DNA of 21,504 nt from Mucidula mucida. Its lineage: Eukaryota; Basidiomycota; Agaricomycetes; Agaricales; Physalacriaceae. Below are positions 9,177 through 18,153 of this stretch, piece after piece; the stretch's first letter is position 1, and each line of letters opens with the position of its first letter. The stretch spans positions 1 to 21,504 of the forward strand of contig JADNYV010000570.1 in the NCBI GenBank assembly GCA_015501055.1, in the 5' to 3' direction. The position numbers and the translations under genes are program-made. Below the pieces are notes generated by a model. That model ran no database searches. It was not told where the DNA came from and saw only the letters and a program-made list of their open reading frames with translations.

Positions 9177-10655
9177 ATGACTCAAAACATTGTTCCGTTA
9201 ACAAAGCGTATGCTGGAAGACCTCCTTATCCACCTCTCTCACCTCCTCCCTCGGCGACTTCAACTAGTCGTACATGGTGGAGCATGCATGATCCTTCATC
9301 CTGGTCTTGAACACATACCGACGCAGCGCGTGTCCACGATGGATATCGACTACCTACATCGTGGTGTCCTACAAGAATACGGCCAGCAAGTAGCGCAAGA
9401 ACTCTTGCACTGCATCTACCAGACGTCGCTAAACTTCCCCGGACTAAGCGCCGATTGGATGAACGCTGAAGCAGATATTGCCCTCCCCACTACCCAGACC
9501 CATCCGTATGACCCAGTATACCACGCGTCAATCCAACCGAATAACATTAGCCTCCATACCATCTTCACCTCGCCCAATAAACGACTCGTCCTCGTTAGCG
9601 TGACACCCTTCTGGGGTGTCGCATTGAAGTTGGTACGCTTCACGAAATACGACATGGCGGACATCTGCGTCCTCTTGAGGAACGGAACACGTATGAGGGG
9701 CATCAAATGGACCGCCGATGTGGTAGAGCGGTGGTTACGCACCGAGTGCGCCAGTATGCGATATGATCTCTATCCCGAAGACAAGATAGAGGAGTGGCAG
9801 GCGAGGATCAGAACGGTTGTGGATCTCGTGGAAGATGCGTCTTGGTTTGGGTCTCATCCTACACCGTCGTACCAAGGGGTCACGTATGTGCCCCAGCAGC
9901 AGGCGCATCCCCCGCGTGAAGATGAAATTCGTTCGGAAGGCAGGTGGATGCATGACGAGTGGACAGAGCCGGATGACTCGGACTCGGACTCCTCGGATGA
10001 CGATTCTGACTGTGCTCAGGATCTGCATTTGTCTTCGGATCAGCCAATACCGCCATTTGTGCCGCCAATGTCGTATCTCGTGCCAGAGCCGCAAAGGAGA
10101 ATGACTGCCCCATCATCAATTCCGTACAGCTACCATGATCAACGCGGGCTTTCACCTCCCTTCATCCCGCCGCCCTTCCCGAATCATCCTCCCATAGAAG
10201 CTCCGCGCTCGCGCCCAAGCTCGTCGTTGGCGGCTTCATCAAATCCTCACTCCATGCCTAACATTGTATCGCATTCTCTCCCTCCGCGATCGCAGTCAGT
10301 GTATCTACCATCCCACAATACCTTCAACGTCCCTGCACCGACGCCACAGTTCTCACACATGCCCCATTTCGTAAATCCGTCCCCACGGCCAGTCAGTGCA
10401 CAACAATCGGCGTTTGAGATGTCGCACCCTACCTTTGGTGCTGCGCCGCCAAATGGACATCCGACCTTTGGGAGTTTATACGGCACGCCCAGATCGCGGG
10501 GAGTGACGCCCGCACCGTCGCCTGTGATCCCTCCACGCCCGCGGAGTTCCCAGCAGCCTTTTTACTCTGCTGAAATGCCGAGGTTATATGATCATTCCGC
10601 TCCAACGACACCGTTTATTCCTCCTGCTCATCTTCTTGCCGATCTTCATCTTTGA
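9177..10655 (+). CDS. Nucleotidyltransferase-like protein with long disordered tail
   Basis: Uninterrupted 492-aa reading frame from ATG 9177. Residues 31-59 hold VVHGGACMIL followed by RVSTMDIDYL. This is the Gly-Gly then Asp-x-Asp pattern of the polymerase-beta-like nucleotidyltransferase fold, with D56 and D58 as likely metal ligands. Residues 150-167 (LKLVRFTKYDMADICVLL) resemble the later K...R...D..D segment of AbiEii/DUF6036-type members. An acidic run rich in Asp and Ser covers about 264-278. Residues 285-492 are Pro/Ser-rich, low in complexity and probably disordered. I recall similar uncharacterised proteins in Agaricomycetes, possibly under a DUF name, but cannot confirm it. Whether it transfers nucleotides, and to what, is unknown. 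Nearby frames on both strands are shadows of this gene. Confidence 0.8.
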   Translation: MTQNIVPLTKRMLEDLLIHLSHLLPRRLQLVVHGGACMILHPGLEHIPTQRVSTMDIDYLHRGVLQEYGQQVAQELLHCIYQTSLNFPGLSADWMNAEADIALPTTQTHPYDPVYHASIQPNNISLHTIFTSPNKRLVLVSVTPFWGVALKLVRFTKYDMADICVLLRNGTRMRGIKWTADVVERWLRTECASMRYDLYPEDKIEEWQARIRTVVDLVEDASWFGSHPTPSYQGVTYVPQQQAHPPREDEIRSEGRWMHDEWTEPDDSDSDSSDDDSDCAQDLHLSSDQPIPPFVPPMSYLVPEPQRRMTAPSSIPYSYHDQRGLSPPFIPPPFPNHPPIEAPRSRPSSSLAASSNPHSMPNIVSHSLPPRSQSVYLPSHNTFNVPAPTPQFSHMPHFVNPSPRPVSAQQSAFEMSHPTFGAAPPNGHPTFGSLYGTPRSRGVTPAPSPVIPPRPRSSQQPFYSAEMPRLYDHSAPTTPFIPPAHLLADLHL

Positions 10656-10910
10656 AATTTAAAGTCAAATGTTTAGTTCAGGTTTTCGCACTTTTCTGGA
10701 TCGCTGCTTGGCTATGTGTACATTTAGTTGCTCTACTTCAGTTGTATTAGACTGTTATCATTTCCGGGGAATCCATTGAAGCCTTCTGCTTTAAAGTTTA
10801 CGAACAAACAACCATAGCAGCTCGCCCATTAGAGGGAAGTGTTAAGGAGTACTTCCACCAGGTGAGATAATTCACGCGCGCTAAATGAACAGAAGTAAAT
10901 ATGACAGCTC
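10656..10910. other. 3' flank of the nucleotidyltransferase-like gene
   Basis: AT-rich sequence after the stop codon, presumably containing the 3' UTR. No gene seen. It ends where homology to the second copy of the duplicated block begins. Confidence 0.4.
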
Positions 10911-10971
10911 GTAGTGAGAGATGAAATAAATACCAATGATTTAGTCGACTAGCATCCGTTGAATCTAAAAT

Positions 10972-12473
10972 TCAGCCTCCGCACTGATGTCGTCTGCTGA
11001 GCGACATTTTCGTAGCGGGAAGATCATCTTTTACCTCCTGAATCAACTCCAACACATCGCTAGCACAACCGAAGGACAAGGAGAGACCAGCGCCACCTTG
11101 TCCATAAGAATGGACGATGCGGCTTGTTGACCCGTCTGACCGTGAGCATAACTCACGCTCAACGCGGACATTGGAGCCCCGCAATGGGCGGAGACCTTGC
11201 ACCAAGGATGCGTCGGGTCGTACTCGGCGTGCTCAAGGCCAGGTACAAATTTGTTGGAGCGCGGGCGCATGCGTATGATTGCGGGGCTGTCCAGTGTGAG
11301 GTCTAATTCGTATTTATGTGGTTGAGCCAAACCTGAAGGTATTCGAATGGACATCATGTCCAAAGACATTTACGGGTGTGACTTACCACCAAGGATGAGC
11401 GTGTTGTCGTTGCGGGGGACGATGAACACGGTGTCTTCGTCTTCTCCTCGAGTGTCATCATGAGTGACAGCATGCGCCTCGGTGACTTTGGGGAATTTGC
11501 TGCCATCGTTGACAACCCGGATAAGAGCGCCGCGAAGTGGGTAGACGGAGGCATCTCCTGCAAGTTCGAGACCAGCCAAGCCAGTGGCATTGACGATTGC
11601 GTCAGCATCGTACTCGGCGAGCAATTCTTCCTCTTGGTCAAGTAGATCACCGTTGATGCGGTGCGTCTCCATGACCGTTCCTTTACAGACGAGCACGAAT
11701 CGCAGCCAGTGCATATACGCATAGGAATCGATGACGGGGGCGAGATGTTGAGAGGCGTCGACAACACCGGCCTTTTGATTGACTTCGTGTGCATTGACGA
11801 TGTTGGCATCGCGTCTGGCGCCCTTGATCTAGCATAGTTATCAGCATCGCTGCTTTTACAATAGTAGTTAAGAAAACATACATCCTTCTGCGCCATAATC
11901 TCCTTGAACTTGTCCAGCTGGCCACGTTCAGGCATATTTTCCATTTTTTGGTCAAAAAAGAAGTTGGCCATGCGCATCTGCACACCATGATCGAGGTAGT
12001 CATCGCGAGTCATGATCTCCTGAAGTTTGTCGAAAGCGCGGTAGGCGGTCATGCACCAGCGCTTCGAGTTGTGCAATGAGATGACCTGCGATCCAAGGTA
12101 AGCACACGATGATCAAGTTATGAAGACAACCATGTACATCGGCGTGTTTGCCGCAAACAGCTGGCGGGAATTCCCAGAGAGCTCCGGCAATTTGAGACGT
12201 GATTCGGTTTTTGGGATCCGCCCAACGCTCAGCGATGATGGTGACGTCGTAGCCGGCATCTAGAAGCGCCCAAGCTGTCTGAAGGGACTGTTAGTATATG
12301 GAGATCAAAAGATAATAACAAACACCTACAGTGAAGCCTGTAACACCGCCGCCAACAACCAAGATGCGCTTCTTCGGCGCTTCTGGGTTAGGCGTAATGG
12401 GCTGGCCTTGCTGAAGGACGAGTTCGTCACCGAGGCGGGTCAAGAAAAAGTCAGGAGATGAGACAATAGACCG
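10972..12473 (-). pseudogene. D-amino-acid-oxidase-like FAD oxidoreductase, copy 1, broken
   Basis: Five exons: about 12473-12330, 12278-12138, 12085-11882, 11828-11387, 11332-10972, with 51-54-nt introns. Visible marks are the FAD-binding VVGGGVTGF (GxGxxG), SQIAGALWEFPP, ADAIVNATGL and YPLRGALIRVV. Near the C-terminus are GLRPLRGSNVRVERE, with the expected substrate-binding Arg region, and IVHSYGQGGAGLSLSFGCA, close to the D-amino-acid oxidase signature. Such enzymes deaminate D-amino acids oxidatively with FAD, giving H2O2, often in peroxisomes. Two lesions are visible. The 16 or so bases carrying the ATG in copy 2 are missing, so the first codons read CGG TCT. One base is also lost in a GGG run at 11215-11217 (GGGG in copy 2), shifting the frame before the catalytic C-terminus. 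No in-frame upstream ATG was found nearby. It could be a pseudogene, or a gene with an unseen start plus a consensus error. Confidence 0.75.
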
Positions 12474-12529
12474 TCTGAGTGTATGAGTTGGACTGATGCT
12501 GATGCTCCAACATGCTGAACACGTTCATG

Positions 12530-12541
12530 TTAAATACCAAT
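12530..12541 (-). promoter_or_regulatory. TATA-like box and ATTGG (inverted CCAAT) upstream of oxidase copy 1
   Basis: Minus-strand ATTGG at 12541-12537 is followed by TATTTAA at 12536-12530, about 60 nt upstream of the coding start equivalent. The same arrangement is preserved upstream of copy 2. Both lie inside a 53-nt stretch identical in the two copies. Confidence 0.45.
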
Positions 12542-13315
12542 CCCGCGACCGCGACTTTGCAAAGTGCTCGGAGAACGACCGTATTCATCCGCGGCACCCT
12601 GACGAGTTGCAGGTCCTTGTAGGGTTCAGCGCGGAGGACGTGCAGACCCCGGGTGATGACAGATGCGAGCGACTGCCTCGGATGAGAGGTGATGGCAAAG
12701 ACTTTGAAGGTGCTCGTTCAATACTTCGGATGTCAGTGAAACCTGCATACGGGATTCTTCCAAAGGCGTCGAGTAACGCGCAAATTCATCACACAGCAGA
12801 AGAGCAGTTAACCGACATGCAACGCTGTGAGTTTTATCAAGTTGCCGGAGTGCGAGCTGAGCTGAATCTGAGTTCTATGATCTGAGAATTGAGGAAAGAT
12901 CTCACCGAGGACAAGACGATGAGAGATTTCCGAGCGGAGATCCGTCGCAGATCAAGTCTCTGAAAGGCCGAGCTTGTTGTTTCCAAATGGTAGTTTTTCA
13001 TTATGAAAATGTCAGCACAGATACCAAGGCCCACCGTGTCTTGTTGGTTGCAAGACCAAGATTTCAAACGTCCAATTTCAAGTCCACGGCGGCAGATGCA
13101 AGAAAAGTACGCTCCGTATGGCAAGACGGGCAGACATCATGAGAGTCGGGTAGCAACTCGAACACGGAGATATCGGTTTCTACATCCGCCGGCAATCGGG
13201 TTGACCTCTTCCCTCCGTGGTCTCTAATAGATTTTCATCCCTGCACATCCTCGCGCCTATTCAGGCGTAGATCTTACTCAGAATTACCTCAAGCTTATAT
13301 TTTACATTGATCAAG

Positions 13316-13370
13316 GTAAGCTCTCCTGTGGCGCGGACAAACATGCATTGAACATGTGTACTACTACTAG
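13316..13370 (+). other. Probable 5'-UTR intron of F-box copy 1
   Basis: Donor AAG/GTAAG at 13316 and acceptor TACTAG ending at 13370 give a 55-nt intron about 100 nt upstream of the ATG. Both splice sites are conserved in copy 2 (21059-21115). Confidence 0.45.
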
Positions 13371-13471
13371 AACCCATCTACTATCGAATACGACGACTCC
13401 CAATCAGCTTCCGCGTCTTTGAAACCCTCCTCAGGCGCATACTTATCCTCCAACTTCAAAATTTGACCGTC

Positions 13472-14576
13472 ATGTTCCCCCAAGAACTACTCGATGAAAT
13501 TGTCGAATGGCTGTTCGACGACCACCCATCCCTTATGGCACTGTCATGCACATCGCAGTGTCTCCGTGCTCGCTCGCAGGCGCTCTTATTCCACGACTTG
13601 GAGCTGTCACCAAGGAACCGTCCTTCGAGATATATACCTCTTCTCGAAATGTCGCCCCACATCCTGAATTACGTTCGCCGACTTCGCATTGTTGCTGAAC
13701 ACATCACCCTTCGTAACCCTCTCCCAGGCCGACCCGTTCAAGAAGACGACTCATTCGGGCGCCTGATCCATGCACTTATTAATGTGGATAAAATTGAGTT
13801 CGAAGGCATACATAGCGTCACGGTCGCAAACAGCCCAGATCTTCTTCCCATCGTATCATCTCCCAGAGTCAGGATGCTCAAGTTGTGGGGAGTCTTCCTC
13901 TCAAACCCTCAGTATTTGTTTAATTCTTTCCTACTTCCCTTCGGTCTCGTCGCTTCACATTGATGCCCGATTGCATATAAAGGGGAAGCCTCCCTCACTC
14001 GACCCCGGGAGTTTGCACGTCACCGAAATACATCTGCTCACGGTATCATCGCCTCTAGGTGTTTTCCTGTCCAATACCGTTGCCAGCGGATGGTTGAAGC
14101 ACTTGCGCAGGCTAATTTTCCTAAGCTATTCCGCCGAAACCCTCTTCATCATCTCAGAACTCATCCCCAAACTTCCGAATCTCATATCCTTAACGCTTGG
14201 CCGACCAGAGTATAATATTGGCGATTTACAGAGTAAGCGACCATTCCCATGTCCTGCGACTGATTTACTGATAGACGATACAGCGCTGGAGATTCCCGTC
14301 TTTCCCTTGCAAAGAATCAGGTCATTGCACCTGTCCCTCCCTGGCTTCACTTCGTCCTTGACGAGATGGTGGCTCAGCCACCTGACCCAGGAGGCAGCCG
14401 TCAGCTTAGAACATCTGGCGATCATTTTCCGCTATGCGGACGCGAGCGCGGCGTCGGAGATGCAGCATTCAATGGTGGCATGGAAGGACGCGGAGAGTGA
14501 TTTACTGCGTCTTCCGAGGCTCAAGTCCGTGAGTATGAAGACGTACATAGAATCTCGCAGCTTCATTATATTCTGA
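13472..14576 (+). pseudogene. F-box protein gene, copy 1, with a frameshift
   Basis: From ATG 13472 the frame encodes an F-box: MFPQELLDEIVEWLFDDHPS followed by LMALSCTSQCLRARSQALLF, residues about 2-45. F-box proteins dock substrates to SCF ubiquitin ligases through Skp1. The first frame stops at 13963 after NPQYLFNSFL. The expected continuation, SYFPSVSSLHIDARLHI and leucine-rich LRR-like sequence (LPNLISLTLG, RIRSLHLSLPG, LEHLAIIFRY), lies in the +1 frame and runs to a stop at 14576. The break is near 13925-13935, probably a small deletion. Joined, the product would be about 365 aa, usual for Agaricomycete F-box/LRR-like proteins. It is transcribed divergently from the oxidase-like gene. 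It could instead encode a truncated 163-aa protein. Confidence 0.7.
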
Positions 14577-14968
14577 GTCATACCAGCAATTGAGCACACT
14601 CCGATTTTCTTATACATAAGGACATCCCAGGATCCATTACAAAACTTTTCGCTGTTCCGTAGTGTGTGTTGGGTAGGCTGATAAAAAACTGCCAACCAAT
14701 TCTTCTTGGTCCTTACATATCGGCCGAGACCATTGTCCTGCTGCAGTGTAGTGATCAACCCAGACGCGCCGACGAAGCGTATCTTGGTTGCCAGTGGTCT
14801 TACCGGCTTCATGCTTTGTGGTCAATGCCTTAATTGCCTTTGTAAAACGACTAACCCATAAGCCCTGAGACTGTCTGGGCACTCGTAGAACCAACTACGC
14901 TGCACGCGAAGTCTTTGTAGTTGGAAGGTTACATCGTATAAGTTAGACGGAACTACAAGGTAATAACA
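14577..14968. other. Convergent intergenic spacer
   Basis: About 390 nt between the 3' ends of the F-box gene and the membrane-protein gene. No gene, repeat or RNA recognised. Confidence 0.45.
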
Positions 14969-15541
14969 TCATCGAATCGAATTCCTCTCGCCACGTTCCC
15001 GAATAAGCGTCGTAATCACAACGCCAGCTCTCAAAGCTTCATAGATCACCTGAAAAATGAATCCCCCAAGCGCACTCGCCGCCACCAAATGTCCCCTATC
15101 CACAAGCCGCTCCTCATCAAACACCGAGCTCAGACCCAAGATCTTCAATCCCAAAGCGCTGCCCCCCACAAACACGGGTATGATGAGCGCACGGGGGACG
15201 TATTCCATCCAGAGAATGGAGGCCATGTCCAGATCGCGGTACCCGGACGGGCAGATGGATTGGAATGCCGCGTCGCATGCGATGCAGACTGGGGGGACGA
15301 GGATGCTCCCGCCGATGAGGGACGCGTAGAAGACGGAGAGGGCGTGGCCGGGGGGGATGGTAGATGTGGAGAATAAGGCGTAGCCGAGGACGGTGAAGGC
15401 AGAGGCGGTGACGACGAGGACAGAGAGGCCTACAAGCCATGCGACTACGACCTTGGCGCCGTGGAGGAGATGGGAGTAGAATGGGACGGGGATGGAGTCT
15501 GTCATTGGGGCTGGAAGATGACTCGGAGTAGGGACGGCCAT
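14969..15541 (-). CDS. Unknown four-helix membrane protein
   Basis: Single exon, 190 aa, from ATG 15541. Four hydrophobic segments are visible at about 31-57, 64-90, 114-137 and 152-178. The tails are short and polar and the C-terminus is basic (LIRERGERNSIR). I do not recognise the family. The frame is open upstream to an ATG at 15592, but TATATATA at 15594-15601 would then lie almost at the start codon, so 15541 is preferred. Amino-acid composition and an uninterrupted run of clean helices support a real gene. It lies between the two copies of the duplicated block. Confidence 0.65.
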   Translation of the reverse strand: MAVPTPSHLPAPMTDSIPVPFYSHLLHGAKVVVAWLVGLSVLVVTASAFTVLGYALFSTSTIPPGHALSVFYASLIGGSILVPPVCIACDAAFQSICPSGYRDLDMASILWMEYVPRALIIPVFVGGSALGLKILGLSSVFDEERLVDRGHLVAASALGGFIFQVIYEALRAGVVITTLIRERGERNSIR

Positions 15542-15592
15542 AACGTTCGTTGGAAACTGGACTTGAGTTTTGAAAGCGTGGTAGTGTGGCAC

Positions 15593-15602
15593 ATATATAT
15601 GA
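15593..15602. promoter_or_regulatory. Palindromic TATATATA between divergent reading frames
   Basis: The run ATATATAT lies about 55 nt from the minus-strand ATG at 15541 and about 60 nt from the plus-strand ATG at 15661. Being palindromic it could serve either direction. Confidence 0.35.
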
Positions 15603-15660
15603 ATCTGAGTACGGACTTGGTGATTTCAAGCAGTGTGGCGCTTGAGCGGAAGCGAACGAC

Positions 15661-15882
15661 ATGAAGCACGCGTTTGAAGGACGCCTTGAGCTTGATTCGT
15701 GTAATGAGTTGGAGACACTAGTGACTGCTGCTTGTCGTGAGGCGAATGCCTCGAATAGCACAGACTAGTACTCGGACGACGAAGTATTCCGATTCCTGGA
15801 TATGCGGTCAGTGGGCAAGAAAGGTCGCATGAAAGAACGTGTAAGAAACTTTTGGTCGGATGACCGCGAGATGCTGTGTTAA
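15661..15882 (+). CDS. Possible small protein or fragment, unrecognised
   Basis: From ATG 15661 the frame reads MKHAFEGRLELDSCNELETL and onward, meets TAG at 15766-15768, then continues as YSDDEVFRFLDMRSVGKKGR to a stop at 15880-15882. If GTGACT at 15721 and GACTAG ending at 15768 are splice sites, a 48-nt phase-0 intron removes the stop and leaves 58 aa. No clear branch point is visible. Without splicing it is a gene fragment with a nonsense codon. The residues look protein-like and charged, but I know no family. Confidence 0.25.
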
Positions 15883-16634
15883 TACAATTACGATGAAGAG
15901 CAAATATTTATGATTTCATTGGACAGTTTCGGCTCCGTTATACAGCCGACGCAACGCTAGAAATTTTGCAGTGTGGTCAGCTTGAACTTTGAAGGCAGGT
16001 GTAGAGTGGTAATGCGAGGCTTCGAAAAAGGTGAATATGTACATAGTATTATAGTAGGCACCGAAGTTCGTCTTACTAAACGACACACCTTGAGCGAGCT
16101 GGGACTCGATCAACATGGCTTCTAAAAGGGCAACGGGATGGCGTTGAGCGGTAGGTTGGGTAGAAATCATCGACACAGTAGACATAGATGATGTCCACTG
16201 GGAACCGACAATGAGACATGTACATATGGCAGAAGCATTTACGGTGTCTTGACACATCACTTTTATCAGCGTTCTATGCCATTTGAGGTCGAGATCGTGG
16301 ATATCGACTTGTACAGATTAGAAAACCAACGAAGCGTGCTCGGCAGGTGTGGGAAAAAACCTTCGCGGTCAGCGGGTGCGGCAAGTCATATCTCTGTCAG
16401 CATTGTGCTCGTTCCTTCCCACGACCACTGCGACATTCTTCCTATACTTGCTTATATCAGTCCCCTCGACTCTCGTAACTGCAAGAGACCAAGAGAGTCT
16501 TTGCTTTTCGCGTACCTATTGCAGCCGCCCCCAAATTCCAATGCGGGCGCACGCACTTGACGCACGCGCCTGCCAACAAATGGCTCTGTCGCGCCTCGGG
16601 CTTCGGTCGAGATTGCTAGCACACGCCTAATCAT
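15883..16634. other. Intergenic region
   Basis: About 750 nt upstream of the reductase promoter. A 113-codon minus-strand frame (ATG 16257 to stop 15916) has no domain and no promoter I can see and is not called. Plus-strand frames at 16249-16630 look like chance. Confidence 0.4.
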
Positions 16635-16718
16635 TGACTCACGTCCAGACTCCACACACACACCCTCGATTGCTAAGCGCTAAATCCTTAATCCTTACTC
16701 ACGCCCACCGATATAAAA
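16635..16718 (+). promoter_or_regulatory. Reductase promoter: TATAAAA with AP-1-type sites
   Basis: TATAAAA at 16712-16718 lies 33 nt before the ATG at 16751, implying a very short leader. Upstream are TGACTCA at 16635-16641, a perfect AP-1/Gcn4-type site, and TTACTCA at 16695-16701, one base from it. Fungal bZIP factors such as Yap1 and Gcn4 bind such words, so stress or starvation control is plausible but not shown. Confidence 0.4.
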
Positions 16719-16750
16719 CAGCCCGCTCCTCCATACAACGTGAACACCCA

Positions 16751-18153
16751 ATGGCACCCATTCGGAACGCGGTCGTAACCTTTAACGAGATCCCGACGGG
16801 TAGGCGCTTTAATCTCCTCCAACAGCACCTTATATCTATGATACAGGGTATCCAATCCCCGGGCGCACGACGGTCTACGACACGAGCCAGACCATCGATC
16901 TTGATACCGTGCCGCTGAACGGCGGTATCCTGATCAAGACGCTCGTCTTGTCCATCGACCCGTACCTCCGCGGGAATATGCGCGATGCCAGCGTCAAGTC
17001 TTACCTTGTGCGTCTGTTTTTTTTGGTTTCTTATATCCGTGAGTTGCTTACGCATAATCGCTAGCCCGCATTCCTCATCGGCGAGCCGTGAGTCCTTGAC
17101 GCATGCGCCCCTATCCAACTAACCAACGGTAGCCTGTACAACTATGGCGTTGCACGCGTCGTGCGCTCCGAAAACGCGGATATCAAAGTTGGCGACCATG
17201 TCTCGGGCATATTCAGTGCGTCCATCCATCCATCCATCCATCACAGCGGGACCTGAGCAACTTTTGTTTTTCAGACTTCCAAGAATACAGCGTCGTTAGC
17301 GACCCCTCGCGCGTCGACATGCGCGTCATCGCCAAGAGCGATGCTCCGACCCTCCCGTGGTCAGTGTACGTCGGCGTAGCAGGGATGCCCGGCGAGACGG
17401 CGTACTTTGGCTACAAGGAATACGCGCACGCAAAAAAGGGCGATACGATCTTTGTGAGTACTGGGGCTGGCGCCGTTGGATCGTAAGCTTCCTACTCTCA
17501 CTCCTTATTTCTGCTCAGATCCCCCGCCCGCAGCATCGTCATACAGCTCGCAAAAATGGACGGCCTCAAAGTAATCGCGTCCGCGGGCACAGACGAAAAG
17601 GTGGCGTTTATGAAAGAGCTCGGCGCGGATGTGGTGTTTAATTATAAGACGGAGGATACGCTTGGGGTGTTGAAGAGGGAGGGCCCGCTTGACGTGTATG
17701 TCCCTTTCCATTTATTTCGGACGATTAATGATGATGATGGCGGCAGGTACTGGGACAACGTAGGTGGCGCGATCCTTGATGCTGCTATCGAGTCAATGAA
17801 GGACCACGGGCGTATCATTGCGTGCGGGGCGATATCGGCTTATAACGATCCGCGGGGGCAGCATTTCAAGGTATGCTACTCTGTCTGATTTCTTTGACCA
17901 CTAGCTCACTTTACTTTATCAGAACCTCTGGCAGCTCTTCGCAAGGAGCCTCACCATTAACGGATTCCTCGTTCGGGACCTCATGCCCAAGTGGCAAGAA
18001 GAGTTTTATCGTGTTATCCCAGCAAAGCTTGCGAGCGGAGAGTTCAAGTATAGGGAGGAGATTACGGTCGGGCTGGAGCATGCGGGCGAGGTGCTTAGGA
18101 AGATTCAGATGGGAGAGAATGTGGCAAAGAGTGTGGTTGTGGTTGCTGAATAG
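16751..18153 (+). CDS. NADP-dependent alkenal/leukotriene-reductase-type oxidoreductase (MDR family)
   Basis: Eight exons: 16751-16799, 16847-17007, 17065-17087, 17133-17215, 17275-17482, 17534-17695, 17747-17870, 17923-18153. Introns are 45-59 nt and all GT-AG; phases agree throughout and give 346 aa, normal for the family. Landmarks are the N-terminal MAPIRNAVVTFNEIPTG, then VLSIDPYLRG, VYVGVAGMPGETAYFGYKE, and the dinucleotide-binding GAGAVG (169-174). VIASAGTDEKVAFMKELGAD follows, then VYWDNVGG and a C-terminus ending in VVVVAE. No catalytic zinc-ligand set is expected in this branch. Such enzymes reduce the C=C bond of alpha,beta-unsaturated aldehydes or ketones with NADPH in the cytosol, often as detoxification. 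Exon 3 is only 23 nt. Intron 4 contains a TCCA microsatellite. The gene is intact, unlike several neighbours. Confidence 0.9.
17221..17242 (+). repeat. TCCA tetranucleotide microsatellite
   Basis: Five tandem TCCA units plus two bases just after the donor of reductase intron 4 (17216-17274). Length changes here would not touch coding sequence but alter intron size. Confidence 0.8.

Larger units (their letters stand above)
12474..13471. other. Intergenic region between divergent oxidase and F-box, copy 1
   Basis: About 1 kb, homologous to 20179-21218. It contains blocks unusually similar to copy 2: 12526-12578 (identical over 53 nt), 12586-12660 (2 mismatches in 75), 12829-12874 (identical over 46 nt) and 13060-13226 (about 10 differences). 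A minus-strand frame across roughly 12452-12725 stays open and looks protein-like (includes VITRGLHVLRAEPY), but it has no good start and is broken in copy 2. Confidence 0.55.
10911..13960. repeat. Segmental duplication, copy 1
   Basis: Direct repeat matching 18677 onward, offset by about 7.75 kb in the same orientation. It contains the D-amino-acid-oxidase-like pseudogene (minus), a roughly 1-kb intergenic region and the F-box gene (plus). The left edge is where the shared ACAGCTCGTA begins (about 10911 and 18677). The right edge is set only by the window end, which cuts copy 2. In the third oxidase exon 9 of 68 residues differ between copies. Confidence 0.85.

Noticed and set aside
9416..10155. 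Open frames overlapping the nucleotidyltransferase-like gene
   Set aside because: They are shadows of the 492-aa frame in GC-rich sequence.
11124..11306. Plus-strand frames across oxidase copy 1, and similar ones at 18877-19156
   Set aside because: Antisense shadows of oxidase exon 5, present in both copies only because the exon is duplicated.
15057..15761. Several long frames opposite or overlapping the membrane-protein gene
   Set aside because: Low-complexity Arg/Pro-rich or Gly-rich shadows of the 190-aa frame.
15916..16257. 113-codon minus-strand frame
   Set aside because: No domain, no TATA-like element and no homologous feature; insufficient support for a gene.
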